This document shows, piece after piece, positions 35,220-46,016 of a stretch of DNA of 64,000 bases. The translations under genes and the position numbers were made by a program. Within the stretch, counting starts at the first letter, position 1. Each line of letters opens with the position of its first letter. The stretch comes from CAWJAP01 sp963834365 (GTDB lineage: Bacteria; Acidobacteriota; Vicinamibacteria; Vicinamibacterales; Vicinamibacteraceae), in contig CAWIBS010000035.1 in the NCBI GenBank assembly GCA_963834365.1, positions 186,001 through 250,000 of the forward strand, given 5' to 3'. Below the pieces are notes generated by a model. It worked only from the letters and a program-made list of their open reading frames with translations, was not told the DNA's origin and did not search any database.

Positions 35220-36372
35220 GTGAAGGATCTTGCCGACAGCCGCATTCTCATCGTCGACGACGTCAAGGCCAATGTCGACATCCTGGTCGAAGCCCTGCGG
35301 AACGACTACAAGCTCAGCGTCGCCCTCGACGGTGCCACTGCGCTTCGCAGCATCGACAAGAATCCCCCGGACCTCGTGTTGCTCGACATCGTGATGCCGG
35401 GTCTGGATGGCTACGAGGTGTGCCGCCAACTGCGGGCACGCGAGCCGACGCGCGAGTTGCCGGTGATGTTCCTCAGCGCGCTCGAGGACGTCAAGAACAA
35501 GACCCAGGGTTTCGAAGTGGGCGGCAACGACTACCTGACGAAACCGTTCGAGGTACTCGAGGTCAAGGCACGAGTCCGGTCGCTGCTGAAAGCCAAGGTG
35601 TACGCCGACGCGGTTCGCGAAGCGATGGCCCGGGACCTCCGGATTGCCCGCGAGATCCAGATGGGCATCCTGCCCGCGGATCTCGGCGGCCGCCACGAAA
35701 GGAACCGGCCTCGACGTCCATGCCGTCATCGAACCGGCCCGGGAGGTCGGTGGCGATCTCTACGAGGTTCTGCGCATCTCCGATAATCGCGTCGTCGTGG
35801 CCCTGGGCGACGTGTCGGGAAAGGGAATCCCGGCGGCGCTCTTCATGGCCGTCACCCTGACCGTGCTTCGCACCCTGGCCAGGCAGATCGACGAGCCGGA
35901 CGAGATCCTGCGGCGGCTCAACGTCGAGCTGGCGGAACAGAATCCTCGCGGCATGTTCGTGACGATGCAGGCGCTCGTGTTCGACCTGGAACACCAGCGC
36001 GTGTCGTGTGCGGGCGCCGGGCATCACCAGCTTGCTGTGCTCTCGGCGTCGCGTCCGCCGCGGCTGGCCTGTCCCTCGACGGGGCTCCCGGCAGGGCTCA
36101 TGCCGTTCAATCCGATCGAGCGCGAGACGCTGTCCGTCGAGCCCGGCGACACGTTCGTGCTGTTCTCGGACGGCGTGTCCGAAGCGATGAATGCGGAGGA
36201 GGAGTTCTACGGCGAAGAACGGCTGCTGGCGGCGCTCGCCGCGACCCCTGGCGCGACGGCTGCCGAAACCGTGACGCGTCTGATGGACGACGTCCGTGCG
36301 TTCACCGCCGGGGCCAAACAGTCGGACGACATCACCGTGCTGGCGGCGCGGTACGCGCCGCTGAAAGCGTAA
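35220..36372 (+). pseudogene. Response regulator with PP2C (RsbU/SpoIIE) phosphatase output, frameshifted
   Basis: The first frame is a receiver domain: ILIVDDVKANVDILVEAL, LLDIVMPGLDGYEV (phospho-acceptor Asp), PVMFLSA and YLTKPFE (Lys), then a helical linker RDLRIAREIQMGILPADLGG. Near 35695 the frame shifts by one base, and the next frame supplies a PP2C phosphatase: VIEPAREVGGDLYEVLRISD, VVVALGDVSGKGIPAALFMA, FSDGVSEAMN and KQSDDITVLA. The full gene would encode about 384 residues. One extra C in GGCGGCCGCCACG explains the break. It probably acts on an anti-sigma-antagonist pathway. Confidence 0.82.
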
Positions 36373-36403
36373 CGTCGCACCGGCGATGAGGTGAGACAGC
36401 CTT

Positions 36404-38818
36404 TTAGACGCGGGGAGGATCGGTTTCCCGGGCGAAATGTCGGTGCTTCGCGATCGCCGCGACAAAGGCGTCCACAGCGTCGTCCGAACCGGTCTCATTG
36501 ACGACGATCCCGGGATCGGCGTCGCCTCCGGGGAGGAAGGCGTCGATGCCGCAGGCCGTCAGGAGTCGGACGCCGTCGCCGATCGCATAGATCGGTTTGC
36601 AGTGGCGGTACTGGTCCTTGACGAACTCCAACGTGCGCCCGTCGGCGGCCAGGCTCCGGACCGCCTGGGCTCCGCCCGGCAGCGCCACCGCGTCGAAGAG
36701 GACCGATGGGGCCGCCGCCTGCGGCACATCGACCTCGATCGCCTGGCCGTCCGCTGTCGTCACCGCTCCGAGCGTGGCGCCGACGAATCGCGGAACGGCG
36801 CCGGCGCTGGCCAGGCGCGCGGCCAGCGTCGTCACGGCCGGGCCCTCGCAGCCCTCGGCAACCAGGATCGCCACACGGCGGGTCTCGATCCCGGCCGTGC
36901 CAGGTCGCGCGAGGAGCGACAGCGCCGGCGAACTGGTCACCTCCGGCGTGAACGTGCGGTTGATCGCCTTTGGCATCGCCGGCGGCAGTCCGCGCATGCC
37001 GAGGCCGTTGGCGACGGCCTGGCCCAGCTCCGGCGCCACATTCAGGAGGCCGGACACCATCCGTTCGCGAATCGCCGGCGTCTGGACCTTTGACAGCTCG
37101 AAGCGGAAGGCCGCGATGATGTGCTGCTTCTCGACCGCCGACTGGCTGTTCCAGAACAGCGTCGCTTGCGTGTAGTGGTCGGCGAACCGCTCCGCCTTGC
37201 CCCGCACCTTGTGATCGGCGGCCTCGCGCCGCTCGGGGAACGACACGAAACCCACCTTTCCCGCCTGGAACGGACAGCCGCCGCCGAGCGAGTTCGGCTC
37301 ATACGACACGCGGCCGCGGTGGATCGCCTGCCGGTGCATGCCGTCACGCTGGTTGTTGTGCACCTGCGCCACGGGTGCGTTGATCGGAATCTCGTGAAAG
37401 TTCGGACCGCCCAGCCGGGAGATCTGCGTGTCCACGTACGAGTGGATCCGACCGGCCAGCAGCGGGTCGTTGGAGAAGTCGATGCCCGGCACGACGTGGG
37501 CGACACAAAAGGCGACCTGTTCGGTTTCGGCGAAGAAGTTGTCGGGATTGCGGTTCAAGACCAGCCGGCCGACCGGCACGATCGGAACCAGCTCTTCGGG
37601 CACGATCTTGGTCGCATCGAGCACATCGAACGAGAACGACTCCGCTTGTTCCTCGGTGAAAATCTGCAGACCCAGCTCGTACTCGGGATAGGCGCCGGCT
37701 TCAATGGCCTCCCAGAGATCGCGCCGGTGGAAATCGGGGTCGGCGCCCGAGATCTTGACCGCCTCGTCCCACACCAGGGAATGCGTCCCGGCCCTGGGCG
37801 ACCAATGGAACTTGACGAAATGCGACTCGCCCTCGTCGTTGACGAGCCGGTAGCTGTGCACGCCGAAGCCCTGCATGGTTCGATAGCTGCGGGGGATGGC
37901 GCGATCGGACATCGCCCACATCAGCATGTGGGTGATCTCCGGCATCAGGGACGCGAAGTCCCAGAAGGTGTCGTGCGCGCTGCCCGCCTGCGGCATGGCG
38001 AAATGCGGCTCGGGCTTCGCCGCGTGCACGAGATCGGGGAACTTCATCGCGTCCTGGATGAAGAACACCGGAATGTTGTTGCCGACCAGGTCCCAGTTGC
38101 CCTCGTCGGTGTAGAACTTCACGGCGAAGCCGCGGACGTCGCGCGCGGTGTCGGTGGAGCCGCGCTCACCGAGCACGGTCGAGAAGCGCACGAACACCGG
38201 CGTCTGCTTGCCGGCCTCGGCGAACAGTGACGCGCGCGTGAACTCGGGAATGGCCCGTGTGCACTCGAAGAAGCCATGCGCCGCGGATCCGCGCGCGTGC
38301 ACGATGCGCTCCGGGATGCGCTCGTGATCGAAGTGGGTGATCTTCTCGCGGAGGATGAAATCCTCGAGTAGCGTCGGGCCTCGCAGCCCCGCTTTCAGCG
38401 AGCTCTGGTTGTCCGCGACGGGCACGCCTTGATTCGTCGTCAGGGCGCGGCCGGTCGAGTCGACGCGCACCCGGTCGAGCGGGCCGCCGGCCGGGTTCTG
38501 TCCGATTGCAGCCTCGCCGCTGCCAGTCTTCTCCGAGCCGTTCGACTCCGACACCGTGCTCGCGCCGACAATCGGATCGGCCGGCTCGACACAGGCGCCT
38601 TCGGGCGGCGACAGCATCGCCGCCGGGTCGAACTCCGAGGGCTTGTTCGGGTTGAACGGGAATGCGGCCGCGAGTTCCTGCGTTCCCGCGAACTTGTTGA
38701 TCAGGACATCGCCACCGGCGGACGAGGCGACCGGCACGGCCGGGCCGCTCGTTGTCGTCCGGCTGTGGCGTGCCGAGCGCTGTGTCGAGGGTTTCTTGGA
38801 GCGAGTTGACTTGGCCAT
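36404..38818 (-). CDS. katE: Large-subunit (clade 2) catalase, HPII type
   Basis: About 804 residues from the ATG at 38818 (MAKSTRSKKPSTQ); an upstream in-frame ATG at 38860 is possible. The order is a basic tail, a catalase core with FDHERIPERIVHARGSAAHG (distal His), RFSTVLGERGSTDTARDVRG, GNNIPVFFIQDAMKFPD and the proximal heme ligand region RLVLNRNPDNFFAETEQ, then HNNQRDGMHRQ, and a C-terminal flavodoxin-like (class I GAT) domain with RRVAILVAEGCEGPA. This length and the extra C-terminal domain define HPII enzymes, which degrade hydrogen peroxide in the cytosol. The gene is intact. Confidence 0.95.
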   Translation of the reverse strand: MAKSTRSKKPSTQRSARHSRTTTSGPAVPVASSAGGDVLINKFAGTQELAAAFPFNPNKPSEFDPAAMLSPPEGACVEPADPIVGASTVSESNGSEKTGSGEAAIGQNPAGGPLDRVRVDSTGRALTTNQGVPVADNQSSLKAGLRGPTLLEDFILREKITHFDHERIPERIVHARGSAAHGFFECTRAIPEFTRASLFAEAGKQTPVFVRFSTVLGERGSTDTARDVRGFAVKFYTDEGNWDLVGNNIPVFFIQDAMKFPDLVHAAKPEPHFAMPQAGSAHDTFWDFASLMPEITHMLMWAMSDRAIPRSYRTMQGFGVHSYRLVNDEGESHFVKFHWSPRAGTHSLVWDEAVKISGADPDFHRRDLWEAIEAGAYPEYELGLQIFTEEQAESFSFDVLDATKIVPEELVPIVPVGRLVLNRNPDNFFAETEQVAFCVAHVVPGIDFSNDPLLAGRIHSYVDTQISRLGGPNFHEIPINAPVAQVHNNQRDGMHRQAIHRGRVSYEPNSLGGGCPFQAGKVGFVSFPERREAADHKVRGKAERFADHYTQATLFWNSQSAVEKQHIIAAFRFELSKVQTPAIRERMVSGLLNVAPELGQAVANGLGMRGLPPAMPKAINRTFTPEVTSSPALSLLARPGTAGIETRRVAILVAEGCEGPAVTTLAARLASAGAVPRFVGATLGAVTTADGQAIEVDVPQAAAPSVLFDAVALPGGAQAVRSLAADGRTLEFVKDQYRHCKPIYAIGDGVRLLTACGIDAFLPGGDADPGIVVNETGSDDAVDAFVAAIAKHRHFARETDPPRV

Positions 38819-38860
38819 GAGGATATGTTCGAGGAGCCGCTGCTGAAAATCGAGGACCAT

Positions 38861-39170
38861 GCGGTGGACAGTGCTGCGCCCCGAGCACCGCGTCGGTCGC
38901 TCGAAGGCGCGCAGACGCGATGAGCATTTCCCGTACCAGTTCGCAAATTAGGTCTCTATGTGCCAGCGCACTCTGAAAAAGGCGTGAGCAACGCCCGATA
39001 CACAGGGCTTCCAACAAGCGGTCCCAGGACATGCGGTCCCAGACCGACCGTCAAGGCTGTGTTTTCTTTTTCACCAGTGTGAGGAGCGGAACTGAACAGG
39101 CCAGGGCGTGGCCAAGCGGACGAAGACAGGACGCTTCAACGAACTGGACGACGTCAGCCGATCGGCCGCG
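38861..39170. other. Gene-free interval
   Basis: 310 bases upstream of the catalase gene. It should contain the catalase promoter on the minus strand. An AT-richer stretch (GTGTTTTCTTTTTCACC, 39059-39075) is visible, but no OxyR-type or other operator can be named. Confidence 0.35.
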
Positions 39171-41616
39171 TCACTCCCGAAGCGCGAGCAGCGGATCGAC
39201 GCGGGCGACGCGCCGGGCGGGCAGATAGCTCGCGGCAAGGGCGACCAGCATCAGCACGCCGGCCGCAATCACGAAGGCGATCGGATCCGCCGGGCTGAGA
39301 CCGGCGAGGAACGTGGCCAGTGCCGGCGTGACCAGGAGGCACCCGGCGGCGCCGATCGCGATGCCTGCGACCAACCAGACGTGCCGCATGACGCAGAGCA
39401 CCTCGCGATGCAGCTGTCACGCCGTGGCGCCGAGCGCCATGCGAATGCCCAGCTCCGCGGTCCTCGAGGCGACGAAGTACGACACGACCCCGTAGAGGCC
39501 GATCGCCGTGAGCAGCAGGCCGACGACCCGATCGCGCCGACCATCTGCGTTCCGACGCGCCGCATCGACAATTCGGTGCTGGCGGCGTCTCTAAGCGTGG
39601 CGATGATGACGTTGGCCGTGGCATCGAGCTCGCCGATCGCGGCGCGGAAAGCGGGCAGCGTGGCGGCCGGATCGCCTGCTGTCCGTGCGATGACCGTCAG
39701 CCGTCTCGGCCGCTGCGCGTACGGATAGAACGACGACCGATTTCGGCGCTTCGCCGATCGTGTCGATCTTGCTGTCGCGGACGACGCCGACGATCTCGCG
39801 CGTCGGATTCGCCGCCGATCTCGATGCGCTGGCCGAGCGCGCGCTGGCCGGGGAAGTAGGTGTTCACGAACGTCTGGTTCACGATCGCGACTGCCGGCAT
39901 GCCGTCCCGATCCGTCGGCATCGAATTCCCGGCCGCTGCAACACCGGAATCGACAGCGTCTCGAAATAGCGCGGCCCGACGCTGAGGGTGGACGGCCGGG
40001 TCCCTGGAATGTCGCTGCGGCCCGCCGGGTGAAAGCTGGCGACGAGCGCGTCGCCGCCAAGGGGCACGAGCGCGGTGACGGCCAGCCGACTGCACGCCGG
40101 GAATCTGGCCGACCCGTTCGACCACCCGATCAGCAAACGCGAGCCGGGCGTCCAGCGGACCGCGGACCGGCTCGGCGTTGAATCGCGTCACGACGCCATG
40201 ATCGAGATCGAAGCCGAGATCGAGTCCGACGATCCGCATCTGGCTGCGGAGGCACAGCGACGCCACCACGAGCAGCGTGAGCGACAGCGCCACCTGGCCG
40301 ACGATGAACGCGCTGCGAAGGTTGATGCGGCCGGTCGCGCCCGACGCTCCCCTTCCTGAGCCCGGCGAGCAGGTTCATGCGGCTCGCCCGCAGCGCCGGC
40401 GTCGACACCGCAGAGGAATGTGGTCACCGCGACGAGAACCAGCGCCGGCACCAGCAGCTGACGATCGGGCAGAGAACACGCGCTGAAGCGGGCGCATCGG
40501 CCCGAGCCAGTCCGATCGGCCGAGCACCTGGGTCAGGACCAGGCCGGCGGCCGCGCCCAGCAGTGACAACAGGAAGCTCTCCGACAGCAGCGTCTGGATG
40601 ACCCGGAAGCGACTGGCGCCCAGCGCCGATCGGATCGTCAGCTCGTGCTGCCGGGAGACGGCGCGTGCCAGAAGCAGACCCGGCGACGTTGACCGACCCG
40701 ATCAGCAGGACGAAGCCGAACAGCAGGAGCAGCACGATCGGCAGCAGGCGGAACCCGACGGGCGTGCCGCGGAACTGCATCGCATCGGCGGGAAACACCT
40801 GCGCGGGGCGCGACATCTCGTCGTTGATCTCGGGGAACCGGCGCTCGAGCTCCTCCCCCACTGCCGTCGCCATCGCCTGCGCGTGCTCACGCGTGCGACC
40901 CGGCGACAGCCTCCCCAGCACACTCAACGCCGGACTGCCGCGATCGTTCAAGGTCGGCAGCGTCAACGCGCTGACCGGCACGTACGCACTCGGCGCCATG
41001 AAGCCGGTGACGGATCGGTAGTCCTCAGGCAGCACGCCGATCACCGTGAACGGCTCGCCGTCGAGGATCAGCGTCTGGCCGATCGCCTTCGGATCGGCTC
41101 CGAAGCGGGCGTGCCAGTACGGGATGATCGAGGACGATCACTCGCGGGGAACGTTCCGGCGCGGCTTCTGCCGGCGGTGAACGTCCGGCCGAGCCGTGCC
41201 CGAATGCCAAGGCTCTCGAAGAAATTGTCGGTGACCACCAGCACGCTCAGGCGCTCGAGCTCGTCGCCGATGCGGCGGTTCATCGCCGAGACCCTGAATC
41301 CGACGAGGCCGGCGAACGTCCCGCTGTCGCGGAGGTCCCGGTAATTCTGATACGAGAACTGACGGCCGTTGCCAGGCTCGATGCCGACCACCCTCGCCGG
41401 GTCCGTCATGGTCGGCTGATGGCGGAAGATCGTCGTCACCCCCGCGTAGAGCGTCAGGTTGAGCCCGATCCCGAGGCCGAGCGACAGGACGCTGACGGCG
41501 ACGACGCCCGGCACCCTGCGCAGATTGCGGACGGCGTGTCGAAGATCCTGGGCGAAGGTCTCGATCCAGAGGAGTACGCGCATGCGGGGCGTCCCGGAGC
41601 CCCTGCTTTCTATCAC
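39171..41616 (-). pseudogene. ADOP-type ABC permease with many frameshifts
   Basis: The minus strand from 41616 reads as an ADOP permease: FAQDLRHAVRNLRRVPGVVA, VSVLSLGLGIGLNLTLYAGV. It continues IGVLPEDYRSVTGFMAPSAY, LLPIVLLLLFGFVLLIGSVN, ALSLTLLVVASLCLRSQM, and ends DPIAFVIAAGVLMLVALAAS then YLPARRVARVDPLLALRE. The homologous segments occupy all three frames and switch at least ten times (for example near 41165, 41128, 40680, 40475, 40350 and 40060). Each piece keeps protein-like sequence, so decay is recent or the assembly is poor here. The total length fits the family. Confidence 0.75.
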
Positions 41617-41668
41617 GGCCGGCGGCGGGCACGCGCGGCATTCTCGCCCGGCCGCCCGCCCCGGGACG

Positions 41669-41938
41669 TCAGGCGCGCGCCCGACCGATCCGCTCGGGGC
41701 GGTCGGCGCGGCGGTATCGTCCGTCGGCCGAGACCATCAGATAGGCCGACTCGACGAACGACTCCAGGACCCGGCGGCACGTGGCTTCATCGAGGCTCCA
41801 GAGCCGCTGCGCCTGTGCCAGCGTGAGACTCAGCTCGGGCAGGCTCTCGTACTCGGCGCCCACCACATCCCGCCAGTAGCCGATGTCGATCGCAGCAGCG
41901 TTCTGCGTGCGCGATTGAGCGACGGGCAGTTCCATGCG
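41669..41938 (-). CDS. Small winged-helix-like protein
   Basis: 89 residues from the ATG at 41938, which has AGGAGATC just upstream; earlier in-frame starts lack an RBS. The core reads SLPELSLTLAQAQRLWSLDE, ATCRRVLESFVESAYLMVSA and ends in a basic tail. The helix-turn-helix-wing pattern resembles short acidobacterial regulators that follow aromatic YWRDV motifs. It could regulate the neighbouring sigma-54 activator, which is divergent, but this is inference. Confidence 0.6.
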   Translation of the reverse strand, partial: RMELPVAQSRTQNAAAIDIGYWRDVVGAEYESLPELSLTLAQAQRLWSLDEATCRRVLESFVESAYLMVSADGRYRRADRPERIGRARA

Positions 41939-42194
41939 ATCTCCTGCAGTGCAAGCCGCGGTCCACTCGTCGCGAGCACGCCGTTGGCGTGGAACTTGAT
42001 CTGTCCGGGTCAGTCGATCGAGGACGGACAAGATGAATATCGAATCGGCCGCTGGCGGAATTGGCCCTCGGCCGGCCAGTCGAATGGGGGGCCGCATCGG
42101 AATTTTTCGCACGATGCGAAAGAATCCCCATCGGCCTGCTGATTGTCGTGGAACACCCGACCCGGCGAAGCAGCACCTATACTGAGGAGTGACG

Positions 42195-43566
42195 ATGCGG
42201 AACGCGACGATTCTCGTCGTTGACGACGAACAGCTGATCCGATGGTCGCTGGCCGAGCGGCTGACCGCCGATGGTTATGACGTGCTCGAGGCCGAGGACG
42301 GCGCGCAGGCGCTCGAGCGGATTCAGGAAGGCGTCGACCTCGTGCTGCTCGACTACAAGCTGCCCGACGTGGACGGCGTCACCGTGCTGCGGCGCATCAA
42401 GGAGCACGATCCCGACATTCTGGTCATCCTCCTCACGGCGTACGCGACCGTCGAGACCGCGGTCGAGGCGATGAAGATCGGCGCGTATCACTTCGCCAAC
42501 AAGCCGTTCAATCTCGACGACGTGGCACGGACCGTGGCCCAGGCGCTGGAGACGACCCGGCTGCGGCGCGAGGTCCGCATGCTGCGGGCGAGCCAGGCCC
42601 AGCCCTATGCCTTCGACCGCATCGTCGGCGAGTCTGCGGAGATGGACGCGCTCCGAGTCGCTGCTCGCGAAAGTGGCGGCGAGCCCGGCGTCGACGGTGC
42701 TCCTCACCGGCGAGAGCGGCACCGGCAAGGATCTGGCCGCCAAGGTCCTGCACTACAACAGCGACCGCGCCAACCGGTCGTTCATGAACATCACCTGCTC
42801 GGCGATTCCCGATGCCCTGCTCGAGAGCGAGTTGTTCGGTCACGAGCGCGGCGCGTTCACCGACGCGCGGCAGCAGAAGCGCGGCCTGCTCGAATCGGCC
42901 GACGGCGGCACGGTGTTCCTCGACGAGATCGGTGAGATGGTCCCGGCGCTGCAGGCCAAGCTGCTCCGGTTCCTCGAAGAGAAGGCCTTCAAGCGCGTCG
43001 GCGGATCGCACGACATCCGCGTCGACGTCCGGGTGATTGCGGCGACCAACCGCAACCTCGACGAGCAGGTCAAGGCCGGCCGGTTCCGCGAGGATTTGTA
43101 CTACCGGCTGAACGTGCTGCCGATCGCGCTGCCTCCGCTCCGGCTGCACCTCCAGGATGTCCCGGCACTCGTCAACTTCTACATCGACGTGTTCAACCGG
43201 GAGTTCCGCAAGAGCGTGCGGGGCGCGTCGCCGGCCGCCCTGCGCAAGCTGCGCGAGTACGCGTGGCCCGGCAACATCCGCGAGGTGCGCAACGCGGTCG
43301 AGCGCGCGATGCTGCTCGCCGAGGCGGACTGGCTCGAGCCGCACGATTTCCCGGTGCACGCCGCGACGGGATCGAACGGACAGTCGATGGGGCTGCCGGC
43401 CGATGGCGTGAACCTCGAGGACCTCGAGCGCAGTCTCGTGGTCCAGGCCCTCGAACGCAGCCGGGGGAACCAGACGCGGGCCGCGGCGCTGCTCGGGCTC
43501 AATCGCGACCAAATCCGTTATCGCATCGAGAAGTTCGGCCTGGTCAAGACGGGGACCGCGTCGTAG
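42195..43566 (+). pseudogene. NtrC-family sigma-54-dependent response regulator, frameshifted
   Basis: From the ATG at 42195 (GAGGAG upstream) the first frame is a receiver: ILVVDDEQLIRWSLAERL, LVLLDYKLPDVDG (phospho-acceptor), LLTAYATVETAVEAM, NKPFNLDDV. Near 42650 one extra base shifts the frame. The next frame supplies the AAA+ domain: LLTGESGTGKDLAAKVLH (Walker A), ELFGHERGAFTDA (sigma-54 contact loop), GGTVFLDEIGEM (Walker B) and YYRLNVLPIALPPL. A Fis-type HTH (RSRGNQTRAAALLGLNRDQI) ends it. The full product would be about 457 residues. The cognate kinase is not adjacent. Confidence 0.85.
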
Positions 43567-43587
43567 CCACGGTCCGCGACCGGGTCT

Positions 43588-45378
43588 TCATCTCACGGCC
43601 GTCATCGTCCGCGCATCGAGATCCAGCTCGCAGACCTCCCGCAGGTCGTGGCGGGCGATCCATCGCTGCACTGCCCGATCATAGCCGGGCGCCTGGGGAT
43701 TCCCGAGATCCCAGCCATCCGGTGACCAGGCGCTGTAGCCGTTGAGCGTCGGGATCGAGTGATTCAGCGCGACGAACATCGCGTCGATGGCATAGAGCGT
43801 CGCCATGTGGCTCGACCGCGACATGTAGGTCGTCGAAGCCCCCTTGACGAAAAAGGAGCGGCACGTGGCGCCGAACGCGATCGGCGCCTCGACCCATCGG
43901 GCAAAGGTGTCGATCGGACGGTACGAGCCCAGCACGGCGAGGTTCGGCACGGCCGCTATCAGGAGGACGAGCAGCGCCGCCGCGCACCGCCGGTACGGTG
44001 AGCGAGCGGGAAGCCGCGCCAGCAACAGCGCCCCGGCGATGACAACCGCCAGCTCGAACAGGTAGATCACCCGCTTGGGGTCGCGAATCACGCCGAAACC
44101 TGGCAGTCGCTCGAAGAAGAGCCGCCAGACGGAGACGCTGCCGAATCTGATCGGGATCAGCAGGACGACGAGCGACACGGCCACCAGCCAGGAACACACG
44201 AGTTTGGTCTTCCTGTCGGCCTCGAACCAGGGCAGCCAGGCCAGCACCCCCAGCATGAGGACCCAGGCGAACGCGCGCCGGGTGTAGTACGCCCCGAGGC
44301 TGTCGATGACGTCGAGAGGGCCTGTCCACCCGGCAGGGTCCCGCAGTGCGATCTGGTTGACGAGGTCCTGCTCGGGGAACGCCGGGTGCTCCCGGTACGC
44401 TCCCCAGTAGATCCAGAGGAACACGAGCAGCCCGGCGACGGCACCCGAGGCGACCGCGACGACCCACCTCGTCGGAACCGTCGGTCGTGGCCGCCAGCGG
44501 ACGCCGCCCCGGAGCCAGACGAACAGGGCGAGCCCGCCCAGCGCGAGCAGCGCCGGCCGGCGCCAGTCGCGCGACGTGATTTTCAGCCCGGCGACGTTCA
44601 CGTCGAAGCCGCCGAACACCCACAGACCGCCGGCCCACACGGCTGCGAGGGTGGCGACGGCGAGAGCCACGCCGACACCGGGGCGCTTGCCTCTCCAAAG
44701 GGTGCTGAGCGTTGCGCTCGTCAGCGACGGGTGGCTGACGATCAGGGCAGCAGCCGCGAAGAGGACCGCGAAGGCCAGGGCAAATTGAGCGGTGTAGAAA
44801 TCCTGTGTGAACAGCAGCGCGGCGAGCAGTCCCGACAACGCGCCGAGCAGCAGCCGCCGCGGGTCTGGCGCCCGAACCGACGCGAGCAGAAGCAGGAGGA
44901 TGGGTGGAATCAGGAAGACCGACGCACGCTGTGACCAGATGCCCGTGGTCTCGTTGATCACGTTCTGAGAGGTGGAGAAGAAGAGCGTCAGCAGCAGCGA
45001 TTCGACGAAGGAGAGCGTGAATCGGCGGAAGACCGCGTACAGGCAGACCATGCCCGTGAGCATCACGAGAACCAGGGTCAGGTTGTAGGCCTGAAAGGGA
45101 TGCAGGAACAGCCTGAGCGGCACGTAGAACGGCACATACAGAATCAGCCCGTGCGAGTACCCCAGCGTGCCGCGAGCCGGAAAGTACATCGGCGGCGACG
45201 AGGGATCGGCGAGCGTCTGGATGCTGTGGTACCAGTGCTCCAGCAGGGCGTTGATGAAGTAGGGATCCTGCCAGTCCCCCAGGCCTGCGTTCCAGAACTG
45301 CCGATGCCACACCTGGAACACGTAGGTGGTGTAGCCGGTCGCCACGAGAGCGAGAATCGAGGCGCGTACGAATCTCAT
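43588..45378 (-). CDS. Polytopic membrane protein, GT-C glycosyltransferase-like
   Basis: 596 residues with about eleven hydrophobic helices. A signal-anchor (RASILALVATGYTTYVFQVW) leads into a conserved first loop, DWQDPYFINALLEHWYHS with the following MYFPARGTLGYSHGL. Further loops carry an acidic FPEQDLVNQIALRDP segment, and the C-terminal 120 residues form a soluble domain containing IPTLNGYSAWSPDGWDLGNP. This layout matches GT-C-fold lipid-linked sugar transferases and YfhO-like proteins, but no catalytic DxD/E motif is certain. It is convergent with the NtrC-type gene. Confidence 0.75.
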   Translation of the reverse strand: MRFVRASILALVATGYTTYVFQVWHRQFWNAGLGDWQDPYFINALLEHWYHSIQTLADPSSPPMYFPARGTLGYSHGLILYVPFYVPLRLFLHPFQAYNLTLVLVMLTGMVCLYAVFRRFTLSFVESLLLTLFFSTSQNVINETTGIWSQRASVFLIPPILLLLLASVRAPDPRRLLLGALSGLLAALLFTQDFYTAQFALAFAVLFAAAALIVSHPSLTSATLSTLWRGKRPGVGVALAVATLAAVWAGGLWVFGGFDVNVAGLKITSRDWRRPALLALGGLALFVWLRGGVRWRPRPTVPTRWVVAVASGAVAGLLVFLWIYWGAYREHPAFPEQDLVNQIALRDPAGWTGPLDVIDSLGAYYTRRAFAWVLMLGVLAWLPWFEADRKTKLVCSWLVAVSLVVLLIPIRFGSVSVWRLFFERLPGFGVIRDPKRVIYLFELAVVIAGALLLARLPARSPYRRCAAALLVLLIAAVPNLAVLGSYRPIDTFARWVEAPIAFGATCRSFFVKGASTTYMSRSSHMATLYAIDAMFVALNHSIPTLNGYSAWSPDGWDLGNPQAPGYDRAVQRWIARHDLREVCELDLDARTMTAVR

Positions 45379-45476
45379 CCCGGGACCAGCCCCTCGCGGC
45401 GCCGGGAGTGTCTGGCGGGACGGCAGCGTGCGTCACGACGGTCGAATCACGCACCACGGGCGATTCGCAACGGCAC

Positions 45477-45932
45477 TCAGCGCTCGGCGCGAGCGGCTGC
45501 CGGCCCGCGGGACGTCGTCGCCGCAGGCTCGGACGTCAACGCTTCTTCCTTGGCGGCGACGTCGAGGCGTTCGGACTTGATGTCCACGCGCAGGCGGCCG
45601 AAGACGCTCAGATACACGTTCGCGATCGCGGCAACGGCCAGGAAGGCGATCACGTAGCCGCGCCAGTCGTCGAGCAGCAGCCGGTAGCCCGTCAGCGCGA
45701 CGAACGCAATGGCCACGTAGTGGCTGAAACAGTATTCGCAGGTGAAGACGTAGAAGAACTTCCGCTGGACGAGCCGCCGGCAGCTCTGGCTGCGGCTCGC
45801 GCAGTAGTCGCGCGCTTCGCGGAAGATCTCCTCGTGCGTCACCGTCCACGAGACCGCCGCGACCGGCAACGACAGCACGAACAGCCAGACGATCTGTCGC
45901 CACAACTCGCTGGCGTCAGGCGCGAGAGCCAC
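45477..45932 (-). CDS. Small membrane protein with CxxC motif (DUF1360-like)
   Basis: 151 residues. Three hydrophobic segments (LFVLSLPVAAVSW, YVAIAFVALTGY, VIAFLAVAAIANVYLSVFG) flank a cytosolic loop with the conserved-looking FYVFTCEYCFSHYVAIAF, a CxxC followed by SH as in DUF1360 proteins. A third and fourth cysteine lie in YCASRSQSC. The C-terminal 40 residues are charged. The role is unknown; the motif suggests metal or lipid association at the inner membrane. Confidence 0.7.
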   Translation of the reverse strand: MALAPDASELWRQIVWLFVLSLPVAAVSWTVTHEEIFREARDYCASRSQSCRRLVQRKFFYVFTCEYCFSHYVAIAFVALTGYRLLLDDWRGYVIAFLAVAAIANVYLSVFGRLRVDIKSERLDVAAKEEALTSEPAATTSRGPAAARAER

Positions 45933-45945
45933 ACCTCACACTATC

Positions 45946-45970
45946 AGGTTGCTGAAAAAGCCAGCAACCT
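45946..45970. terminator. Hairpin between two minus-strand genes
   Basis: AGGTTGCTG and CAGCAACCT form a perfect 9-base stem with a seven-base loop rich in A (plus) or T (minus). It lies 47 bases after the Dabb gene's stop. It may end that transcript, although no U-tract follows the stem; two GGCACAA units next to it hint at a repeat element. Confidence 0.4.
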
Positions 45971-46016
45971 GAAGGCACAAGGCACAAGGAAGGTCCAACG
46001 CTGAAGGAAACCGGAC

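Noticed and set aside
37121..38230. Long plus-strand open frame opposite catalase
   Set aside because: Antisense shadow of the intact catalase gene; composition is a mirror of GC-rich codon use.
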